Shown: positions 5,417 through 8,996 of the stretch, piece after piece
How the letters are laid out: each line of letters starts with the position of its first letter
Position numbering within the stretch: the stretch's first letter is position 1
Origin: Elusimicrobiota bacterium
Lineage (GTDB): Bacteria; Elusimicrobiota; Elusimicrobia; UBA1565; UBA9628
Direction of reading: 5' to 3'
Assembly: GCA_028869495.1 (NCBI GenBank)
Contig: JAGWRY010000325.1
Coordinates: 1 to 8,996 of the forward strand
Length of the DNA stretch: 8,996 nt
The notes under the pieces: model-generated
Database searches by the model: none
Told to the model about the DNA's origin: nothing
The model's input: only the letters and a program-made list of their open reading frames with translations
Program-made: the position numbers and the translations under genes

Positions 5417-6567
5417 GCGCGCGTCCTCCCGAGCGAGGCGGACAGCTTCAGCCCGAAGTGGAGCAGCATGCCCAGCGCGACGAGCGCGCAGGCCAGGTAC
5501 GGCAGGCGCCAGCCCGGGTTGCGCACGACCTGGAAGATCGAGAGCTTGTCGCCCTTGCCGTAGCTGGCCTGGTAGAAGGTCAGCCCGCGGTAGCGCAGCG
5601 GGTGGTTCATGTGGATCAGCACGTCGCGGTCCTCGCCCGCGGACGGGTCCTTCAGGCGCACGAGGCTGGCGAAGTTCTTCGGGATGTCGGTGCCCGGGTA
5701 GATGTCGTGGGTGAACTTCTCGAGGGTCAGCGAGAACGGCAGGTAGTAGCGGCGGTGGCGCAGCTCGAGGCGCCACGTGCGCCCGTCCAGCGCGAAGCCC
5801 TGCGGCGCGCCCAGGCCGTTCGAGACCCAGAACACGCCCAGCGAGCGGCCCTTCGCGACGGGCTCGATCAGCGCGGCGGCCGTGTTGTCCTCGTTGTCCG
5901 CCGTCGCCAGCGGGGCCGGGGCGACGTTCAGGTTCGCGCCGACGCCCGCCGTCGCCAGCGGCTCGGGGTCGCCGGAGCGGTGCAGGCTCAGGACCGAGTT
6001 CGGGTAGTAGCGCTTGACGAGGATCGTGAACGGCAGGGACGGCGTCTCGATCGCCTTGCTTCTTTTAAGGATCGACTGCGGGATCGCGGTGACGACGTCG
6101 GTCTTCGGGTCGGTCGTGTCGACGACGGCCAGCTCCATTTGGTCGTAGTCCTGCGAGTAGGAACTGGTCTGCCCGACCGGGATCGGCATCTGGCTCTCGA
6201 CCTGGAAGAGCGCGGTGCCGAACTCGCCGAGGACCAGCAGGGCCAGGCCCAGGTGGGCCATCCACAGGCCCGCCTTGCGGCGGCTGAGCTCGAGGCGCAG
6301 GAACTGCGCGAACAGCAGGTTCAGCAGGAGGACGGCGCCGATCAGCCCGCCGCCCGGGAAGACCGGGATGCGCGTCGACAGTCCCGGCGGCCGCCACCAG
6401 ATCAGGAACGAGCGCACCGTGCGCACGACGGCCTGGTGCGTGCCGAGCGGGACCTGGAGGAGGGTGCAGGCCGCGACGACGACCATCAGGAGGACCAGGC
6501 AGGCGAGGGTCAGCTTCAGCGAGCTGAGCGCCCGGCCGACCCGCCGCAGGGGGGTGTCAGCGCGCAT
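5413..6567 (-). CDS. resB: Cytochrome c biogenesis protein ResB/CcsB (System II)
   Basis: This 384-residue partner of CcsA carries the soluble domain thought to hold apocytochrome c during heme attachment. It shows the ResB layout: membrane segments at about 17-37, 75-91 and 100-121, a large periplasmic domain at 122-352, and a final membrane segment at 353-375. The family signature is clear: a Phe-x-His-Asp-x-Tyr-Pro-Gly-Thr block at 285-293, then IHMNHPLRYRG (318-328) and FYQASYG (331-337). His105 in the third segment (WMAHLG) may be the membrane heme histidine of the CcsB half, by position only. The ATG lies inside the end of the lipoprotein gene (11-base overlap), with GGGAG ten bases upstream. 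The stop overlaps the CcsA GTG by four bases, suggesting translational coupling. The thiol-reducing helpers CcdA and ResA are not in this window. Confidence 0.93.
   Translation of the reverse strand: MRADTPLRRVGRALSSLKLTLACLVLLMVVVAACTLLQVPLGTHQAVVRTVRSFLIWWRPPGLSTRIPVFPGGGLIGAVLLLNLLFAQFLRLELSRRKAGLWMAHLGLALLVLGEFGTALFQVESQMPIPVGQTSSYSQDYDQMELAVVDTTDPKTDVVTAIPQSILKRSKAIETPSLPFTILVKRYYPNSVLSLHRSGDPEPLATAGVGANLNVAPAPLATADNEDNTAAALIEPVAKGRSLGVFWVSNGLGAPQGFALDGRTWRLELRHRRYYLPFSLTLEKFTHDIYPGTDIPKNFASLVRLKDPSAGEDRDVLIHMNHPLRYRGLTFYQASYGKGDKLSIFQVVRNPGWRLPYLACALVALGMLLHFGLKLSASLGRTRA
5425..5430 (-). promoter_or_regulatory. Shine-Dalgarno site that fixes the CcsA GTG start
   Basis: GGGAGG on the minus strand, inside the last codons of ResB, lies eight bases before the GTG at 5416. 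It supports GTG as the start and shows that genes inside this operon use ordinary ribosome binding sites, unlike the first genes of units in this window. Confidence 0.7.
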
Positions 6568-7120
6568 CGGACTTGAGCTCCCGGAGCATGCGCAGGAACG
6601 CGGGGCGCGCGGCCGCGACGGCCGAAGCCGGTCCCATCAGCTTGAAGAACCAGGTCGTGCCGCGGTGCATGATCGCGCCGGCGACGAGGCGCGTCGCCGG
6701 GGTCCCGCCGCCGGTGAAGTCGTAGAGGCGGATCTCGCCGGCCGGGCTGCGCAGGAGCCGGCGCTCGGACGGGATCTCCTTCTCGCCGATCGGCTTGAGC
6801 GAGAGCTGGCCGCGCCAGCGGTTGACGTTGGCGAGCTCGCCGCCGACGGAGCCGGGGAGCGCGATCACGGTGACCTGCGCCTTCCCGCCCGGGGGCTCGA
6901 GCGTCGCCTCGCGCAGTCCGTCGGCCGGCAGCTCGGTCCAGCCCTTCGGCGTCTCCCAGACCAGGCCCTTCGCGCGGGGGACCGGGGGCAGGCCGGCCGC
7001 CATGCCCATCGCCGGTTCCTCGTCCTGCTTGGGCACGCGGTGGACCTCGATCCGGTCCCTGCGGCATCCCGCGGCGAGCGCGATCAGCAGGAGAGGGACG
7101 AGGGTCTTCACGCTCCGCAT
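6557..7120 (-). CDS. Lipoprotein of unknown function, first gene of the cytochrome c maturation operon
   Basis: The gene encodes 187 residues from the ATG at 7120. A lipoprotein signal peptide ends at LAAGC, with Cys19 as the lipid anchor. The mature domain (about 53-183) has WETPKGW at 55-61, GGELANVNRWRGQ at 93-105 and GTTWFFKLMGP at 154-164. I recall similar small proteins beside ccs genes in other phyla but no established function. Its 3' end overlaps ResB by 11 bases, so an accessory role in heme or apocytochrome handling at the outer face of the inner membrane is plausible; this is inference. The true start may be GTG at 7111: an extended -10 (TGG-TACAAT) overlaps the ATG, and a start site about seven bases after it would leave GTG first, giving a compact signal (MKTLVP onward, Cys16). 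There is no Shine-Dalgarno site for either start. Confidence 0.82.
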   Translation of the reverse strand: MRSVKTLVPLLLIALAAGCRRDRIEVHRVPKQDEEPAMGMAAGLPPVPRAKGLVWETPKGWTELPADGLREATLEPPGGKAQVTVIALPGSVGGELANVNRWRGQLSLKPIGEKEIPSERRLLRSPAGEIRLYDFTGGGTPATRLVAGAIMHRGTTWFFKLMGPASAVAAARPAFLRMLRELKSDAR

Positions 7121-7127
7121 TGTACCA
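7119..7127 (-). promoter_or_regulatory. Extended -10 (TGG-TACAAT) of the cytochrome operon
   Basis: On the minus strand, TGG (7127-7125) directly precedes TACAAT (7124-7119), a strong extended -10 that would not need a -35. Its last two bases are the first two of the annotated ATG, so transcription would begin inside that start, near 7112, one base before GTG at 7111. It overlaps the space needed by the divergent cupin promoter. Confidence 0.45.
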
Positions 7128-7132
7128 TTTCG

Positions 7133-7138
7133 TAGAAT
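7133..7138 (+). promoter_or_regulatory. -10 box TAGAAT of the cupin gene, leaderless type
   Basis: TAGAAT is followed by CCCGCC and then ATG at 7145, the same six-base spacing as at the minus-strand first genes. No Shine-Dalgarno sequence and no convincing -35 are visible; the -35 region would lie inside the lipoprotein gene around 7107-7116. Confidence 0.52.
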
Positions 7139-7144
7139 CCCGCC

Positions 7145-7507
7145 ATGGCCACCCTGATCGAAAATCCGGTCGTCGTCCCCGCCGCGGGCAGCAAGCCGAA
7201 GATCATCCGCGAGTACGTCGGGCGCGTGCGCTCGAAGACCGCGGCCGCGTCCGTCGCGCGCATGTCGAGCCCGCAGGGCTGGGTCGAGCCCGGGCAGACC
7301 CCGGAGTTCGACGAGTTCACGCTGGTCCTGTCCGGGAGCCTGCGCGTCGAGACGAAGGCGGAGACGCTGGACGTCGCGGCCGGCCAGGCCGTGATCGCGC
7401 CGAAGGGCGAGTGGGTGCGCTACTCGACGCCGGCCGGGCCCTGCGAGTACGTCGCGGTCTGCGTGCCGGCCTTCTCGCCCGAGACGGTCAGGCGCGACCC
7501 GGCTTAG
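7145..7507 (+). CDS. Small cupin-domain protein lacking the usual histidine metal ligands
   Basis: This 120-residue protein is a single cupin barrel. Motif 1 is at about 45-69 (GWVEPGQTPEFDEF, then LVLSGSLRVE) and motif 2 at 80-98 (GQAVIAPKGEWVRYSTPAG). The first motif of metal cupins normally has HxH and a Glu; here these positions read as acidic and aromatic residues (Glu54, Phe55, Asp56, Glu57), and the motif 2 His is replaced around Trp90-Arg92. The protein contains no histidine at all, so it either binds metal through carboxylates or is a non-metal ligand-binding cupin. I believe this acidic version recurs in other bacteria, so it is a subfamily trait and not decay. No signal peptide is present. 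It stands alone, divergent from the cytochrome operon, and its last 20 bases overlap the end of the adenosine deaminase gene. Function is unknown. Confidence 0.85.
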   Translation: MATLIENPVVVPAAGSKPKIIREYVGRVRSKTAAASVARMSSPQGWVEPGQTPEFDEFTLVLSGSLRVETKAETLDVAAGQAVIAPKGEWVRYSTPAGPCEYVAVCVPAFSPETVRRDPA

Positions 7508-8723
7508 CCGCCCGCGCGAACTCGGCCTCGACGGCCTCGTAGCGGGCCTCGGCGGCGCGCACGAACCGGCGCTTCTCGGCGAAGGAGCCCGGGAAGAAGG
7601 CGCCCTTGAAGCCGGCGACCGTCAGGCGCTTGAGCTCCTCGCGGGTGACCTGCGCGCCCGCGCAGACGAGCTCGAGCTCGCGGGCGACCGTCGTGTTGGA
7701 GACCAGGCGGTTGTCGGTGCAGATCGAGACGGACAGGCCGTAGTCGATCATCTTGCGCACCGGGTGGCGGGCGATGCTCTTCAGCGACGGGATCGTCTGC
7801 AGGTTGCTGGTCACGCAGACCTCGATGCCGATGCGCTGGCTGGCCAGGTAGTTGGCGAGATCGGCGACGTAGCGCTTCCGGTCCTCGATCTTCGGGTCCT
7901 GGACCATCTCGTCGGCGAACAGGAAGGTGCCGTGGCCGATGCGGTTGGCGTGGCACTGCGTGACCGCCTGCCATATGGACTCCGGCCCGTAGGCCTCGCC
8001 GGCGTGGACGGTCTTGCGCACGAAGTGGTTGTGCGCGTACTGGTAGGCGGCCCAGTGGTCGGCCGGCGGGTAGCCGGCCTCCTCGCCGGCCAGGTCGAAG
8101 CCGACGACGGGCAGGCCCTCCGAGCCGAGCTCGACGCCGGCGCGCGCGAGCTCCAGGCTCGCGGCCGCGTAGACCTCGTCCTTCGGCGCGTGCTCCATCA
8201 GCCGCAGCATGTCGGCGAAGTACGGCGACATCCCGCGCTTGAAGCGGCGCATCGCGCACAGGATCATCCCGTAGTGGAACGGGACGTCCGCGCCGGACTT
8301 GACCGCCTTCGACGCGTCGTGGGCCTTGGCGCCCGCGGCCAGGCCCGCGTTGACCGCGCGCACGATCTCGCGCACGCCGACCGTCGGCGTCACGTGCAGC
8401 TGGGGCGCGAAGCGGACCTCGATGTAGCGCACGCCCTCGGCGGCGTTGTCCTCGACGAGCTCCTGCGCGGCGCGCGACAGGTTGTCGAGGTCGGCCAGGA
8501 CCGCGCACGTGTACATGAAGCCGTGCAGGTACTCGGGCAGGTCCTTGTAGGAGTCCTTGAACACCAGGCGGCGCAGGCCCGCCTCGGTGTAGGAAGGGAG
8601 CTTGACCTTCATCTCGCGGGCCAGCTCGATGAGGGTCTTCAGCCTCAGCGAGCCGTCCAGGTGCAGATGGAGGTCGGACTTCGGGATCGCGCGCAGGAAA
8701 GCGGGGGAGATTCGCTCTTTCAC
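7488..8723 (-). CDS. add: Adenosine deaminase family enzyme
   Basis: This 411-residue protein carries the full metal-dependent adenosine deaminase signature, so it probably converts adenosine to inosine in purine salvage. The zinc ligands are His19 and His21 (DLHLHLDG), His240 (VHAGE) and Asp337 (CTDN). Glu243 is the proton shuttle and His264 (RIGHGT) the second catalytic residue. GFDLAGEE (208-215) is the substrate-loop motif. Asn338 takes the place of the second Asp of the classical TDD, a variant I know from other bacterial members. It is cytosolic. At 411 residues it is longer than the usual 330-350; extra sequence lies around 131-148 (between strands) and 386-411. The start is GTG at 8723, close before the HLHLDG strand, with no Shine-Dalgarno sequence. 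Related enzymes deaminate adenine or modified nucleosides, so the substrate is likely but not proven. Confidence 0.92.
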   Translation of the reverse strand: MKERISPAFLRAIPKSDLHLHLDGSLRLKTLIELAREMKVKLPSYTEAGLRRLVFKDSYKDLPEYLHGFMYTCAVLADLDNLSRAAQELVEDNAAEGVRYIEVRFAPQLHVTPTVGVREIVRAVNAGLAAGAKAHDASKAVKSGADVPFHYGMILCAMRRFKRGMSPYFADMLRLMEHAPKDEVYAAASLELARAGVELGSEGLPVVGFDLAGEEAGYPPADHWAAYQYAHNHFVRKTVHAGEAYGPESIWQAVTQCHANRIGHGTFLFADEMVQDPKIEDRKRYVADLANYLASQRIGIEVCVTSNLQTIPSLKSIARHPVRKMIDYGLSVSICTDNRLVSNTTVARELELVCAGAQVTREELKRLTVAGFKGAFFPGSFAEKRRFVRAAEARYEAVEAEFARAAKPGRA

Positions 8724-8732
8724 GATGCGCCG

Positions 8733-8741
8733 AGGATATCA
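8733..8741 (-). promoter_or_regulatory. Extended -10 (TGA-TATCCT) of the adenosine deaminase gene
   Basis: On the minus strand, TGA (8741-8739) precedes TATCCT (8738-8733), whose end lies nine bases before the GTG at 8723. The predicted start site falls within about three bases of the GTG, giving an almost leaderless message. No Shine-Dalgarno sequence or -35 is seen. Confidence 0.42.
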
Positions 8742-8769
8742 ATTTCGGGGGCGCCCGCGCGCGCCGGCC

Positions 8770-8798
8770 TGGACGAACCGCGGGCCTCGCCCTATACT
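8770..8798 (+). promoter_or_regulatory. Promoter of the right-edge gene, leaderless type
   Basis: TGGACG (8770-8775) and TATACT (8793-8798) are separated by exactly 17 bases. TATACT ends seven bases before ATG at 8806, so the message would have no leader. AAGGA lies between them but only three bases from the ATG, too close for a normal ribosome binding site. Confidence 0.58.
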
Positions 8799-8805
8799 AA
8801 GGACC

Positions 8806-8996
8806 ATGCCGACGGATCCGGAAGCGCCGCCACACTCCTCCGCGAGGGTCTACGCCGTCTTCGCGGCGGCCTTCGCCGTCCCGGTGGCGGCGGCCCTGAT
8901 CCTCTGGGTCCTGAAGGGAAGGCGCCCGGCGCCCGCCGCGCCGCCGGCCGCCGCGCCGGCCTTCGCCTCGCGCGCCGACGGGGAGGCCGAGCCGCC
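8806..8996 (+). CDS. Single-pass membrane protein of unknown function (N-terminal part)
   Basis: This partial gene runs off the right edge with 63 complete codons visible. A short polar N-terminus (about 14 residues) is followed by one hydrophobic segment (about 15-36, VYAVF through ILWVL), then KGRR and a Pro/Ala-rich linker from about 41 to 54. The basic residues just after the segment and the acidic N-terminus make the topology uncertain: the positive-inside rule would put the KGRR side in the cytoplasm. It could also be an uncleaved anchor leading to a larger domain beyond the window. I recognise no family. It is divergent from the adenosine deaminase gene across an 82-base gap and has its own good promoter. 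The start is supported by the -10 spacing shared with other first genes here. Confidence 0.68.
   Translation, partial: MPTDPEAPPHSSARVYAVFAAAFAVPVAAALILWVLKGRRPAPAAPPAAAPAFASRADGEAEP

Noticed and set aside
3069..5563. Frames of about 700 residues on both strands over the CcsA/OsmC region
   Set aside because: They are Arg/Pro/Gly/Ala-rich without domains and lie over the well-supported CcsA and OsmC frames, so they are shadows.
5417..5776. N-terminal extension of CcsA by 120 residues upstream of the GTG
   Set aside because: The extra residues are an out-of-frame reading of the ResB 3' end. The GTG has a GGGAGG site and a four-base overlap with the ResB stop.
7713..7715. Loss of the second catalytic Asp (TDD to TDN) in adenosine deaminase as evidence of altered activity
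   Set aside because: The TDNRL variant is familiar in bacterial adenosine deaminases, and the zinc ligands and Glu243 are intact.

Overview
This is an ordinary chromosomal stretch from a very GC-rich bacterium. Codons end almost always in G or C, and long antisense shadow frames run opposite the real genes. A periplasmic N-acetylmuramoyl-L-alanine amidase, a lipoprotein and Sec signal peptides point to a diderm. The System II (ResB/CcsA) cytochrome c maturation genes, with a long periplasmic insert in CcsA, resemble those I recall from PVC-type, deltaproteobacterial and Elusimicrobiota-like lineages. I see no rRNA, tRNA, phage, insertion sequence or CRISPR, and I cannot fix the phylum from this sequence.

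Layout. At the left, on the minus strand, lie the start of an unknown secreted protein (1-225), a single-domain asparaginase (283-774), a cell-wall amidase (784-1530) and a small secreted glycine-zipper protein (1665-2120). On the plus strand follows an RmlD-like sugar-nucleotide reductase (2197-3072). It converges on a four-gene minus-strand operon that reads lipoprotein (7120-6557), ResB (6567-5413), CcsA (5416-3539), OsmC (3523-3083). Divergent from the lipoprotein is a small cupin (7145-7507, plus), whose tail overlaps an adenosine deaminase (8723-7488, minus). A single-pass membrane protein begins at 8806 and runs off the right edge.

How the genes fit together. The operon is the clearest functional unit. 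ResB and CcsA together carry heme across the membrane and attach it to apocytochromes c. The lipoprotein is probably an accessory protein, and OsmC may deal with peroxides from the same respiratory setting. The amidase trims peptidoglycan. The asparaginase and adenosine deaminase are catabolic or salvage enzymes without an obvious link to their neighbours.

The most striking signal is regulatory. In this GC-rich background, AT-rich -10 hexamers of the form TAnnnT sit 6-7 bases before the start codon of at least five transcription-unit-first genes, and none of these has a usable Shine-Dalgarno sequence. Genes inside the cytochrome operon have clear GGGAG, GGGAGG or GGAGGT sites. This suggests widespread leaderless transcription, with internal operon genes translated by the Shine-Dalgarno route. 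One 24-bp gap (7121-7144) appears to carry two overlapping divergent promoters of this kind. I found no convincing new defence or mobile system here.
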